NCBI GenBank assembly: GCA_026393775.1 | Contig: JAPKZM010000301.1 | Coordinates: 1-15,834, forward strand | Origin: Candidatus Aminicenantota bacterium | GTDB taxonomy: Bacteria > Acidobacteriota > Aminicenantia > UBA2199 | Length of the DNA: 15,834 nucleotides | Reading direction: 5' to 3' | Part shown: in pieces, positions 1 through 7,446 of the stretch | Layout of the letters: each line of letters opens with the position of its first letter | Numbering within the stretch: position 1 is the first letter of the stretch | The notes under the pieces: generated by a model | Databases searched by the model: none | The model's input: only the letters and a program-made list of their open reading frames with translations | What the model was told of the DNA's origin: nothing | Made by a program: the position numbers and the translations under genes

Positions 1-1281
1 GAGTCCTTCGAGGCTGCGCGGCAGGGGCGGATCGAAACCGAGGATGGTCCTGATCTCTTCAGGGAATTTCGCCGGGTGGGCCGTTTCCAGGGAGATGCAC
101 AGCTGACCGGGGGCCGGTTCCGCGTTCAGGTACTCCCGCAAGCCGGCCCAACCGACTGCGCCGTGCGGCTCGAGCAGCAAACCGTGCTGTTCGTAGGCAA
201 CGCGGATGGTTCGCCGCGTTTCGTCGTCGCTGATGCTCAGGGCGAATATCTCCCGGCGCAGACGCTCCAGGTCGGCCGCCGTACTGATGACCCCCTTTTC
301 GTCCATGCGGCCTCCGTAGAGGTCGATCAGCCGGGCCAGGTTGCTGGGATGGCCGACGTTCATGGCGCTGGAGATGCAGTTACGCGAGGGCTCGATGAGA
401 TGATAGTTTCCGCTGGCGACGTATTGGGGAAATTCGTCGTTCTCGTTGGTGGCGATGATTAGGCGCTTGACCGGGAGCCCCATGCGCATGGCGAGGATGG
501 CGCCCATCATGTCGCCGAAATTCCCCGAAGGAACTGAAAAAACGGCCGTTTCGCCGGGTTGCTGGCATAGGCGTGAGTAGGCGTAGAAATAGTAGACGAT
601 CTGCGGTACCAGCCGGCCGATATTGATGGAATTGGCCGAAGAGAGGGGTAAGTGGCCCAGCTCGGGATCGGAAAAGGCCTCCTTGACCAGCGCCTGGCAA
701 TGGTCGAACTTGCCGTCGATGGCAATGATGCTGACGTTCTTGCCCAGCGTGGTCATCTGCCGGCGCTGGCGCGGCGTCACTTCTTTTTCGGGGAACAAGA
801 CCAGCACTTGGATGTTGTCCAACCCGTAGAAAGCGTTGGCGATGGCACTACCTGTGTCGCCCGACGTCGCGGTCAGGATCAGCAACTTGGACTTTTCCAG
901 ACGCAGGTAGTAATGGATCAGCCGCCCCATCATGCGCGCGGCGAAATCCTTGAACGAGGCTGTAGGCCCCTGGTCGAGGCGCATGACAAATTGCCGGCCT
1001 TCCACCAGTTCCAGGGGGACCGGGAAATCGTAGGCATCTTTTGCCAGTGCCGCCAGCTCGGGTTCGGGGATCTGCCCGTGGAGAAATTTCCCGCAGACGG
1101 TGCAGGCGATTTCATGGTAGGGCATGCCGACAAAGCTTGCCATTTCAGCCGCTGTCAGCGTCGGGATCCGTTCCGGCATGTACAAGCCCCTGTCCGGGGC
1201 CAGCCCCTTAAGCAGGGCGTCGCGAAAGGGGACCGCTTTGGCCCGGCGGTTGGTCGAATAAAACAAGATCGGTTCCTGCAT
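1..1281 (-). CDS. thrC: Threonine synthase (C-terminus cut by window edge)
   Basis: Converts O-phosphohomoserine to threonine and phosphate using PLP, the last step of threonine synthesis in the cytoplasm. The frame is open for 427 codons from the ATG at 1281 to base 1. The N-terminus has the family's opening (FYSTN near residue 7, then GLAPDRGLYMPE near residues 26-37). The PLP lysine is K111 within TASFKDFAARMMG. TATSGDTGSAIA follows, then VFSVPSGNFGDMMG, the phosphate-binding type of loop. Near the cut end SLETAHPAKFPEE is the typical C-terminal motif, so only about 20-40 residues should be missing. It is read from its own promoter (1331-1359), divergent to the Cys/Met-metabolism gene at 1684. 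Identification rests on these motifs and is firm. Confidence 0.96.
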   Translation of the reverse strand, partial: MQEPILFYSTNRRAKAVPFRDALLKGLAPDRGLYMPERIPTLTAAEMASFVGMPYHEIACTVCGKFLHGQIPEPELAALAKDAYDFPVPLELVEGRQFVMRLDQGPTASFKDFAARMMGRLIHYYLRLEKSKLLILTATSGDTGSAIANAFYGLDNIQVLVLFPEKEVTPRQRRQMTTLGKNVSIIAIDGKFDHCQALVKEAFSDPELGHLPLSSANSINIGRLVPQIVYYFYAYSRLCQQPGETAVFSVPSGNFGDMMGAILAMRMGLPVKRLIIATNENDEFPQYVASGNYHLIEPSRNCISSAMNVGHPSNLARLIDLYGGRMDEKGVISTAADLERLRREIFALSISDDETRRTIRVAYEQHGLLLEPHGAVGWAGLREYLNAEPAPGQLCISLETAHPAKFPEEIRTILGFDPPLPRSLEGL

Positions 1282-1330
1282 GGTGTCTTTATCCTAAATA
1301 AAATTTGACCTGTTTGCCATAGCCTTAAGT

Positions 1331-1359
1331 AATGTAAAACTATTTTGCAAGGCTGTCAA
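1331..1359 (-). promoter_or_regulatory. Sigma-70-type promoter for thrC
   Basis: Read on the minus strand there is a perfect -35 TTGACA (1359-1354), a 17-base spacer and a -10 TACATT (1336-1331, 4 of 6 matches). Transcription would start near 1324, giving a leader of about 43 bases before the ATG at 1281. An AGGA about 10 bases before the ATG is a possible weak ribosome binding site. Confidence 0.6.
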
Positions 1360-1365
1360 GCAGTT

Positions 1366-1517
1366 CAAATCATCCGCCGACCTTGGCGGATCTGATTTGT
1401 CTACCATCACTATGTTTTCAGCCAATAAAGGAAGCTGCTGAAAACATCAAGTGATGGTATACTTTCACTAGATGATTTCAACAGCTTAAAGACTGGTTGA
1501 AATCATAGTGAAAGTAT
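1366..1517. repeat. Three tandem long hairpins, each with a 2-base bulge
   Basis: Hairpin 1 pairs 1366-1378 with 1385-1399 (7 + 6 bp, 6-base loop). Hairpin 2 pairs 1402-1422 with 1437-1459 (10 + 11 bp). Hairpin 3 pairs 1459-1482 with 1496-1517 (12 + 10 bp). In each the two arms are identical except for two extra bases in one arm: the right arm in hairpins 1 and 2, the left arm in hairpin 3. Hairpins 2 and 3 share base 1459. A small stem, TCCCC-GTA-GGGGA, follows at 1519-1531. None ends in a T-tract, so they are not ordinary terminators. The arms do not match each other in sequence, apart from a shared GATTT-like core in hairpins 1 and 3. They look like a REP/BIME-type or other palindromic cluster; their role is unknown. 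Confidence 0.75.
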
Positions 1518-1551
1518 GTCCCCGTAGGGGAAAAGGCGTATAAAAGCCGGT

Positions 1552-1580
1552 TTGACTTTTAGTTTTGCGTATGCTATTAA
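1552..1580 (+). promoter_or_regulatory. Candidate sigma-70 promoter for the Cys/Met-metabolism gene
   Basis: TTGACT (1552-1557), 17 bases, then TATTAA (1575-1580). Start of transcription would be near 1587, leaving a leader of about 97 bases before the ATA at 1684. The leader holds a small hairpin, GGCTT-ATGTC-AAGCC (1600-1614). It shows no SAM-I riboswitch core that I can recognise. Confidence 0.45.
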
Positions 1581-1672
1581 AATTTTTTAGGCTAAAGGGG
1601 GCTTATGTCAAGCCGATACGACGGTTGTCCTGGCACTAAAATATGCACTTTAGGCCAAAATACCTTTCTTTC

Positions 1673-1677
1673 AGGAG
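1673..1677 (+). promoter_or_regulatory. Shine-Dalgarno AGGAG supporting the ATA start
   Basis: AGGAG is followed by ATCACC and then ATA at 1684, an ideal 6-base spacing. No ATG, GTG or TTG is in frame until GTG 1801, and no comparable site precedes that GTG. This is the main sequence evidence that translation begins at the non-canonical codon. Confidence 0.6.
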
Positions 1678-1683
1678 ATCACC

Positions 1684-3054
1684 ATAGACAATTCTAAATT
1701 CGCCGGCGTCAAACAATATATCCAAAACGGCCAGGAATACGCGGCCAGGAGAAAAGCCTACCGGGAAAAAGTACGCAAACTGCGCTTCGATACCATTGCC
1801 GTGCACGGGATGTACTCGGTCGAGGAATCCTTCGCGCAGGGGCAGGGTGGGATTATCGAGCCCTTATTTCCCTCCACCTCGCAGGGCTATCGCGACAGCG
1901 ACGAAATGGAAGCCGGGCTGTCCTACCAAATACCCACCTGGTGCTATTCACGCATCCACAATCCAACCAATTTCTACCTCGAGGAGACCCTTTCGCTGCT
2001 CGAAGCCTATGGCTGTTCCTTTGACGCTTCGGCTTTTTGCACCTCATCGGGCATGGCGGCGATCAAACAGGCCGTCGAACCCTTGCTGGTCCTGGATGAA
2101 GATCCGCATGGATTGAATTTCGTCGCCTCGGCCCAGATCTACGGCGGGACGTTCCAGCTTTTCAACGTGCGCCTCAAGGAGCGCCATGCCAGGGTGCGTT
2201 GGGTGTCGCAGCCTTGGAAATTGGAGGAATGGGAAAAACTGGTCGACAAGCAAACCCGTTTTTTATACACCGAAATGCCCTCCAACCCGCAGCAGGCCTG
2301 CTCCGATCTCCAGGCACTGGCCAAGCTGGCCCACAGCTTTCAGATCCCTTTGATCGTCGACAGCACCATCGCCACCCCGGCCCTGCTGAGGCCGTTGGCC
2401 CACGGGGCCGACATCGTGGTGCAGTCGCTGACCAAGACCATCGGCAGCAGCGGCGCCGCGATCGGCGGGGCGGTGATCGCCCGCCACGACCTGGTCAGCC
2501 GGCACTTGCCAGCCGAATCCCGGGGCGACTACGCCGTCTGGCTTAAATTATGGCCGGGGCGTGATTCGGGGGCGTGCCTGTCCCCTTACTCGGCTTTCTT
2601 CCTTCTCAACGACCTGCGCACCCTGCGCATCAAGGTGGAGTGGTTCTCCCAGAACTCCATGGCCGTGGCCGGGTTCCTGGCCGGCCATGCGCGCGTGGAA
2701 AAGGTCGACTACCTGGGCCTGCCCAGCCACCCCCTGCACGACCTGGCCTCCCGCTACCTGCGCATGGTCGACAGCGACCGGCCGACTTTCGGCCATTTGC
2801 TCTCCTTCACCATCAAGGGGAGCCCGGCCGACACCCGGCGCTTTTTCGACCAGCTGCAGCGGATATTCCGGGCTACCGACCTGGGGCGGATCAAGTCGGT
2901 GGCCACCATCCCGGCCATCTCGACCCACCTGCAGCAGGGCGACGAAGGGCGACGCATGGCGGGCATTCCGCCTACCATGGTCCGGCTTTGCGTCGGCGGC
3001 GAACATGCCGACGATATCATCCAGGACCTGGACCAGGCGTTGAGTAAAATATGA
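1684..3054 (+). CDS. Cystathionine gamma-synthase-type PLP enzyme, apparent ATA start
   Basis: A 456-residue Cys/Met-metabolism PLP enzyme (cystathionine gamma-synthase, beta-lyase, O-acylhomoserine sulfhydrylase or methionine gamma-lyase; the exact reaction cannot be read from motifs). The PLP lysine is K251 in VVQSLTKTIGSSGAAIGG. YSRIHNPTNFYLEE is the substrate/phosphate-binding segment, and TEMPSNP and IVDSTIATP are family signatures. Start choice: the only canonical start in the open N-terminal frame is GTG at 1801, which would remove the family-typical LRFDTIAVHG. The frame is open back to a TAG at 1651. AGGAG at 1673-1677 lies 6 bases before ATA 1684, and the reading from there (IDNSKFAGVKQYIQ...) looks like a normal N-terminus. 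It is divergent to thrC, which draws on the same homoserine-derived pool. Confidence 0.88.
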   Translation: MDNSKFAGVKQYIQNGQEYAARRKAYREKVRKLRFDTIAVHGMYSVEESFAQGQGGIIEPLFPSTSQGYRDSDEMEAGLSYQIPTWCYSRIHNPTNFYLEETLSLLEAYGCSFDASAFCTSSGMAAIKQAVEPLLVLDEDPHGLNFVASAQIYGGTFQLFNVRLKERHARVRWVSQPWKLEEWEKLVDKQTRFLYTEMPSNPQQACSDLQALAKLAHSFQIPLIVDSTIATPALLRPLAHGADIVVQSLTKTIGSSGAAIGGAVIARHDLVSRHLPAESRGDYAVWLKLWPGRDSGACLSPYSAFFLLNDLRTLRIKVEWFSQNSMAVAGFLAGHARVEKVDYLGLPSHPLHDLASRYLRMVDSDRPTFGHLLSFTIKGSPADTRRFFDQLQRIFRATDLGRIKSVATIPAISTHLQQGDEGRRMAGIPPTMVRLCVGGEHADDIIQDLDQALSKI

Positions 3055-3094
3055 TGAACCGGCTTGACCCTTTCCGCCGGGGCACCTTTTGCCC

Positions 3095-3610
3095 ATGACC
3101 AGCGCCATGGAAAAAATTGCTGCCCTTATGGCTTTGATCCTAGCCAGCGGATTGTCGCTTTCCTGCCATAAGAAAACCGAAAGCGAGGTCATCACAGTCC
3201 TGGTGGCCGACATGGCGACCTGCGCCGAAAAAAGAAACGCGGACGGGCTGATCGTCCACCTGGCTTCCGATTACCGTGATTTCAATGGGCGCGACCGGGA
3301 GCAGACCGCGGCCATGGTCGAGGAATATTTCAGCCGCTATCGCGGCATCGTGATCCATGTCCTGGCGTCGCGCATCGTCGTCGAGAGCCCCAACAGCGCC
3401 GTCCTGGAGACCGACATTTCCCTTTCCAGCGGTGCCGCCCAGGCATTCCGCAAGCTGATCCGCTTTTCCGGTGAGAATTACCGCTTCAGCTGCCGGCTGC
3501 GCAAGGAAAACCGCTGGCTGGTCAGCGAAGCCAGATGGGAATATGTAGCGCTTGACGGCTTATTCCCCGAATCGTTGAAAATACTGCGCGAGCTTTTCCC
3601 CAACTTATGA
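3095..3610 (+). CDS. Probable lipoprotein with NTF2/SnoaL-like fold
   Basis: About 171 residues. The N-terminus is a hydrophobic export signal (IAALMALILASGLSLSC) ending in a cysteine. The lipobox (S-L-S-C) is not ideal, so lipid attachment is likely but unproven. After the signal the pattern of a helix (VITVLVADMATCAEKRNADGL), a Ser/Asp loop (LASDYRDFNGRDRE) and then alternating strands ending in RKENRWLVSEARWEYV resembles small NTF2-like periplasmic proteins. No catalytic residues are recognisable. Starts at TTG 3089, ATG 3095 and ATG 3107 are all possible; I chose the first ATG, though ATG 3107 would give a more compact signal peptide. It begins 40 bases after the Cys/Met enzyme and ends in an ATGA overlap with the methyltransferase, so the three are probably co-transcribed. 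Confidence 0.75.
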   Translation: MTSAMEKIAALMALILASGLSLSCHKKTESEVITVLVADMATCAEKRNADGLIVHLASDYRDFNGRDREQTAAMVEEYFSRYRGIVIHVLASRIVVESPNSAVLETDISLSSGAAQAFRKLIRFSGENYRFSCRLRKENRWLVSEARWEYVALDGLFPESLKILRELFPNL

Positions 3611-4635
3611 ACAAACAGGAGCGGCAGGAAATGTCGAACCAGGAAAACGAGCCCATCACGACGGCCGCCCAATTGCGCGCTGCGGTCTACGGTTTCCGTC
3701 GCAGCCGCATCATTCTGACCGCTTTCGAGCTCGGCCTTTTCACCGGGCTGGCCGGCCGCTGGCTGAGCTCGGAAAAGCTGGCCAAAATGATCGATGCCGA
3801 CGCGCGGGCCCTTGACCGGCTGCTGAACGCCCTATGCGCGCTGGGACTGGTCAGAAAATCCGGAGGGCAATTCGCCAACACGAAAATTTCCCGCTCCTTG
3901 CTGGTAGCCGGGGAGCCGCAATTCCTGGCCGGGCTGACCCACACTGACAACCAGTGGCAAAGCTGGCATACCTTGAGCGCCGCCGTGCGCCGCGGCACTT
4001 CGGCATACAAAAGAGATAGCGGCTCCGCCGGATCAGATCGCCTGCCCGGCTTCATCGCCGCCATGCACGAGCGGGCCACGCCCCAGGCGCCGGTGATGGT
4101 GAAACTTCTCGATCTGTCGAAGGTGAGTCGTTGCCTCGATATCGGTTCCGGTTCCGGCGCTTATGCCATGGCCTTGGCACGGGCAAAAAATAGTATCCGC
4201 ATCGCGGCCTTCGACCTGCCCGAAGTGCTGCCGCTGACCCGAAAGTACGTTGCCCGGGCCGGACTGCTTTCCCGTTTCGATTTCATTGCCGGCGACTTCC
4301 ATCATGGCGGCTGGGGAAAGGGCTATGACCTGGTTCTCCTCTCGGCTATCGTCCACATGAACAGCCCGCGGGAAAACCGGCGCTTGATCGCCCGGGCCGC
4401 CAAATCGTTGAACCCATGCGGGCAGCTGGTCATCCAGGATTTCATCATGGACCCGGACCGCACCCGGCCGGCAGCGGGAGCTTTCTTCGCCTTGAATATG
4501 CTGGTCGCCACCAAGGCGGGCGATACCTTTAGCGCCCGGGAATTGGGCGGCTGGATGCGTGAAGCCGGGTTGAAAAAGATCGTTCAGCGAACGACCCCTT
4601 TCGACGCTTCGCTATTGATCGGCAGAAAGCCGTGA
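3607..4635 (+). CDS. SAM-dependent O-methyltransferase (acetylserotonin/plant-OMT type)
   Basis: 342 residues with the two-domain layout of the O-methyltransferase family. Residues about 15-95 form a winged-helix dimerisation domain (ELGLFTGLAGRWLSSEKLAK, then LDRLLNALCALGLV). Residues about 160-342 form a Rossmann SAM-binding domain. Motif I is LDIGSGSGAYA (178-186), followed by AFDLPEVL, whose acidic residue should bind the SAM ribose, then GDFHHGGWGKGYDLVLLSAIVH. H250 lies where plant enzymes carry the catalytic HDW histidine; here the following residues are MN. LVIQDFIMDPDRTRP and the GWMREAGL segment match the family's C-terminal half. The substrate cannot be told. The ATG at 3607 overlaps the previous stop (ATGA); ATG 3631, preceded by GGCAGGAA, is an alternative start. 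Confidence 0.88.
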   Translation: MNKQERQEMSNQENEPITTAAQLRAAVYGFRRSRIILTAFELGLFTGLAGRWLSSEKLAKMIDADARALDRLLNALCALGLVRKSGGQFANTKISRSLLVAGEPQFLAGLTHTDNQWQSWHTLSAAVRRGTSAYKRDSGSAGSDRLPGFIAAMHERATPQAPVMVKLLDLSKVSRCLDIGSGSGAYAMALARAKNSIRIAAFDLPEVLPLTRKYVARAGLLSRFDFIAGDFHHGGWGKGYDLVLLSAIVHMNSPRENRRLIARAAKSLNPCGQLVIQDFIMDPDRTRPAAGAFFALNMLVATKAGDTFSARELGGWMREAGLKKIVQRTTPFDASLLIGRKP

Positions 4636-4672
4636 TGCGCCAGAGCGGAAACATCGTGATATAGGTTGGTGT

Positions 4673-4694
4673 GGGGACGCCAATTGGCGTCCCC
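4673..4694. repeat. Perfect 22-base palindrome in the intergenic gap
   Basis: GGGGACGCC-AATT-GGCGTCCCC is a perfect inverted repeat in the 76-base gap between methyltransferase and phosphoesterase. As RNA it would form a 9-bp GC-rich stem with an AATT loop. It is followed by TAACG rather than a T-run, so it is a poor intrinsic terminator. It may be a repetitive palindrome, a transcription-factor operator or a processing site. Confidence 0.7.
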
Positions 4695-4711
4695 TAACGT
4701 AAAGGAGCCGC

Positions 4712-5812
4712 ATGCCCAAACTGTACTTCATTGTCTTCATCGTCATCGCCCTGAGCCTTTATGGAGCCATGCATTGGTTCATTTATCAACGCATCGCCAA
4801 CGGGCTGTCATTGACATCCGGCCCGCGCCTGGCCTTGAAAATATTCATGCTGGCCGCGGCCCTGAGCTTCATCCTGGCGGAATTCCTCAGCCGCTTGAAA
4901 TTGTTTAATTCCCTGCGTCTCGTTGGTTCGCTTTGGCTGGGGATCATCGCCATCTCCCTGGCCGTCTTTTTTTTGGAAACCATATCTTCGCTGCTTTTTC
5001 CAGGCAGCCGGCGTTACCTGGTCATCGCGGCTCTTTTGGTTATTTCCATGATATCGGGTTTCTCCATCTTTAACGGCCAGCGCTACCCTCGGGTCCGCGA
5101 AATCACGGTGCCTATTCCCGGCCTGCGTCCTGATTTAAGCGGATTTTCCATCATCCATTTGTCCGATCTGCATCTGGGCAACCTGACCCCGCTCAAACGC
5201 CTGAAATGGACCGTCGAAAGGGTCAACAGCCTGGAGCCCGACCTGATATGCGTCACGGGCGACGTACTCGACCGGGATATCGGTCAAAGCGGAGAGTACT
5301 GCCAGCTGCTGATGGAACTCAAGGCCAGGCACGGGGTGGTGGCCGTAACCGGCAACCACGAATTCTATGCCGGCCTCGATCTATTCAGCGATCTGGCCCG
5401 CAAATGCGGTTGGCGCATCCTGCGCAACCAGGCTTGTGACATTGACGGCAAGCTCTGCCTCATCGGGCTGGACGACGATGCCGGGAAAAACTTCAAGTTC
5501 TCCGGTCCCGACCTGGACGAAGCCTTGCGTTCGGCGGCCAAGGATGTTCCCAGGATCCTCCTTTACCACCGGCCCGACGGTTTTGCCCGGGCCGCACGGG
5601 AGGGGATCGATCTGCAGCTCTCGGGGCACACCCACGCCGGCCAAATCCCGCCCATGGATTTCCTGGTCTGGCTGATCTACAAGTATCCGTCCGGTTTCTA
5701 TAGCCTGGGCCATGCCCATATCCATACCAGCGCCGGGACCAGCACCTGGGGACCGCCCATGCGTTTTTTGTCGCGCTCGGAGATTGTCAAATTGACTTTG
5801 GTATCTCAGTAG
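4712..5812 (+). CDS. Membrane-anchored metallophosphoesterase (YkuE/YaeI-like)
   Basis: 366 residues. Residues 1-122 are four predicted membrane helices (about 3-23, 39-60, 70-95, 102-121). The rest is a calcineurin-type phosphoesterase domain. The metal ligands are D152 and H154 in LSDLHLG, D184 in TGDVLD, N215 and H216 in TGNHEFY, H286 in LLYHRP, and H306/H308 in LSGHTHAGQ, so all family motifs are intact. Relatives hydrolyse phosphodiester or pyrophosphate bonds, some in lipid A precursors or other membrane lipids; the substrate here is unknown. AAAGGAG (4701-4707) precedes the ATG at a good spacing. Confidence 0.92.
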   Translation: MPKLYFIVFIVIALSLYGAMHWFIYQRIANGLSLTSGPRLALKIFMLAAALSFILAEFLSRLKLFNSLRLVGSLWLGIIAISLAVFFLETISSLLFPGSRRYLVIAALLVISMISGFSIFNGQRYPRVREITVPIPGLRPDLSGFSIIHLSDLHLGNLTPLKRLKWTVERVNSLEPDLICVTGDVLDRDIGQSGEYCQLLMELKARHGVVAVTGNHEFYAGLDLFSDLARKCGWRILRNQACDIDGKLCLIGLDDDAGKNFKFSGPDLDEALRSAAKDVPRILLYHRPDGFARAAREGIDLQLSGHTHAGQIPPMDFLVWLIYKYPSGFYSLGHAHIHTSAGTSTWGPPMRFLSRSEIVKLTLVSQ

Positions 5813-5819
5813 ACCGTTT

Positions 5820-5837
5820 CCAGGCAAAATTGCCTGG
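5820..5837. repeat. Short hairpin between phosphoesterase and small membrane protein genes
   Basis: CCAGGCAA-AA-TTGCCTGG forms a stem of 7-8 bp 8 bases after the phosphoesterase stop. No T-run follows. It may be an mRNA processing or stabilising stem ahead of the small downstream gene. Confidence 0.5.
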
Positions 5838-5864
5838 CTAGGGTGATATGATTAAGGAGGAAAA

Positions 5865-6062
5865 ATGAATTATACGCTTTTTGCCATCGCCTGCTACATC
5901 GTGATGAGGGGGTTGCAGGTGCTGTTTGCCGAATATGCCACCAAAATGTGGTACAAGATCGTCATCAAGTCGACCACGGTCATCATGCTCTATGCCGCAC
6001 TGGCCAGCCTGGTCAACTGGTATGAAAAGATCCAGCTCCTCGGCTTCGACCCGACGAAATAA
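5865..6062 (+). CDS. Small two-helix membrane protein of unknown function
   Basis: A 65-residue protein with two hydrophobic segments (about 3-21 and 32-52) joined by a short loop (FAEYATKMWYK) and ending in a polar tail. I do not recognise the family. It is judged real because AAGGAGG (5854-5860) lies 4 bases before the ATG, the strongest ribosome binding site on this strand, and because it follows the phosphoesterase by only 52 bases. It ends 7 bases from the stop of the convergent response regulator, with no terminator hairpin between them. Confidence 0.7.
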   Translation: MNYTLFAIACYIVMRGLQVLFAEYATKMWYKIVIKSTTVIMLYAALASLVNWYEKIQLLGFDPTK

Positions 6063-6069
6063 ACTCCGG

Positions 6070-7434
6070 TCAGGAAGGTTTGATGCCCAGGTTCTCCATC
6101 TTATAACGCAAGGTGGATTCGGACAGGCCCAGTTCCTTAGCGGCCTTTGTCCCGACAAAGTGATTCTTTTTCAGGGCTTTAAGGATCAGACTCTTTTCAA
6201 ACTCCCTTACCTTTTCAGGCAATGGCATCTCTGCCGTGGCGATGTCCTGCAATGCATCGCTGGCGGTGAAAACAGGCAAATCTTCTTCGCTGATCTGCTG
6301 GTGACGGCACAGGATCACCGCCCGCTCAACGACGTTCTCAAGTTCGCGCACGTTGCCGGGAAAATCATGCTTCATCAATGAATTCAACGCTTTCTTTTCA
6401 ATGCTGCGCACGGCTTTCTTTTCCCTGGCTGCAAATTTCTGGATAAAATGCTCGATAAGGAAGGGGATGTCCTCCTTGTGCTGGCGCAGAGCAGGCATGT
6501 CGATGGTGATGGTGTTGAGCCGAAAAAAGAGATCCTCGCGAAAAGAGCGGCGCTGCACTTCCAAGGCTAGATCCCTGTGCGTGGCGGAAATCAGACGGAT
6601 GTTAATGGGCACGGGCTTGTTTGAACCCAAGCGAAAGATTTCTCGTTCCTGGATGACGCGCAGAAGCTTGATCTGGGTTTCCATGGGCAAATCACCGATC
6701 TCGTCAAGGAATACTGTACCGCCAAAGGCTTCCTCGAACCTCCCGATCCTGCTTTTATCTGCGCCGGTGAAGGCGCCTTTTTCATGGCCGAAAAGTTCGG
6801 CCTCGATGAGGGTGGCCGGCAGGGCGGCCAGGTTGACCTTGATGAACGGGCGATTCTTCCTGGACGATGCGTAATGGATGATGTTGGCCAGGACCTCTTT
6901 GCCGGTGCCGCTTTCGCCCCTGACCAGGACAGTCGCCTCGGAGTCGGCCACGCGCATGGCCAAGTTGACTGTTTCAGACATCATTCCGGAACGGAAAACG
7001 AAATTCTTGAATGAAAACCGGCCCTGCAATTTTTCTTGCAAACGGATGTTTTCACGTGCCAGGAGCGTTTTTCCCATGGCTTCCCGGACCAGATGCAGCA
7101 GGATATCCAATTCAAAAGGCTTGGTCACAAAGTAGAAAACCCCCAGCTTAAGCAACCTGACCGCCAGGTCGACTTCACCGAACGCGGTCATGACGATGAC
7201 CGGAATCAAGGGGTTGCTCTCTTTAAGTTTAAGGAAAACTTGCTCCCCATCGATTCCCGGCAATTTAAAATCGAGGAGGACGACTTCCGGAGTGTGCGTT
7301 TGGAATTGAACAAGGCCCTCTTCGCCGCTGGCTGCTGTGCATACCGAATACCCTTTTTTGCTGAAGAATTTTTCAAGGGTCCGGGCAGCCCCTTCCTCGT
7401 CTTCAATGATCAATAGATTACAGTTGCTGGCCAT
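6070..7434 (-). CDS. Sigma-54-dependent response regulator (NtrC/AtoC type)
   Basis: 454 residues with the complete architecture. The receiver domain (1-120) has the acidic pocket E11/D12, phospho-acceptor D55 in VVLLDFKLPG, T83 and K105. The AAA+ domain (about 145-380) has Walker A GESGTGKE (173-180), the sigma-54 contact loop GAFTGA (220-225), Walker B VFLDE (241-245) and FPGNVREL (358-365). A Fis-type helix-turn-helix (about 410-454, AAKELGLSESTLRYKMENLG) binds DNA. It should therefore drive open-complex formation at -24/-12 promoters when phosphorylated. It follows the histidine kinase gene by 12 bases and is the last gene of the operon whose first promoter is itself of the sigma-54 type, which points to autoregulation. 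Confidence 0.96.
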   Translation of the reverse strand: MASNCNLLIIEDEEGAARTLEKFFSKKGYSVCTAASGEEGLVQFQTHTPEVVLLDFKLPGIDGEQVFLKLKESNPLIPVIVMTAFGEVDLAVRLLKLGVFYFVTKPFELDILLHLVREAMGKTLLARENIRLQEKLQGRFSFKNFVFRSGMMSETVNLAMRVADSEATVLVRGESGTGKEVLANIIHYASSRKNRPFIKVNLAALPATLIEAELFGHEKGAFTGADKSRIGRFEEAFGGTVFLDEIGDLPMETQIKLLRVIQEREIFRLGSNKPVPINIRLISATHRDLALEVQRRSFREDLFFRLNTITIDMPALRQHKEDIPFLIEHFIQKFAAREKKAVRSIEKKALNSLMKHDFPGNVRELENVVERAVILCRHQQISEEDLPVFTASDALQDIATAEMPLPEKVREFEKSLILKALKKNHFVGTKAAKELGLSESTLRYKMENLGIKPS

Positions 7435-7446
7435 TATTCGATTGTA

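Noticed and set aside
76..1308. Plus-strand open frames across the first 1.3 kb
   Set aside because: They lie antisense to threonine synthase, whose motifs and unbroken frame are clear; their translations are low-complexity shadow sequences.
1366..1517. Integron attC sites
   Set aside because: The bulged hairpins recall attC, but the outer arms lack RYYYAAC/GTTRRRY core boxes and no cassette genes or integrase are present.
1587..1683. SAM or other riboswitch in the leader of the Cys/Met gene
   Set aside because: Only a small 5-bp hairpin is visible; none of the conserved SAM-riboswitch core segments is present.
2548..3213. A 221-codon minus-strand frame
   Set aside because: Antisense to the Cys/Met enzyme and the lipoprotein gene; no recognisable domain and no ribosome binding site.
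5820..5837. Intrinsic terminator after the phosphoesterase
   Set aside because: The stem is not followed by a T-run and a well-formed gene start lies 27 bases downstream.
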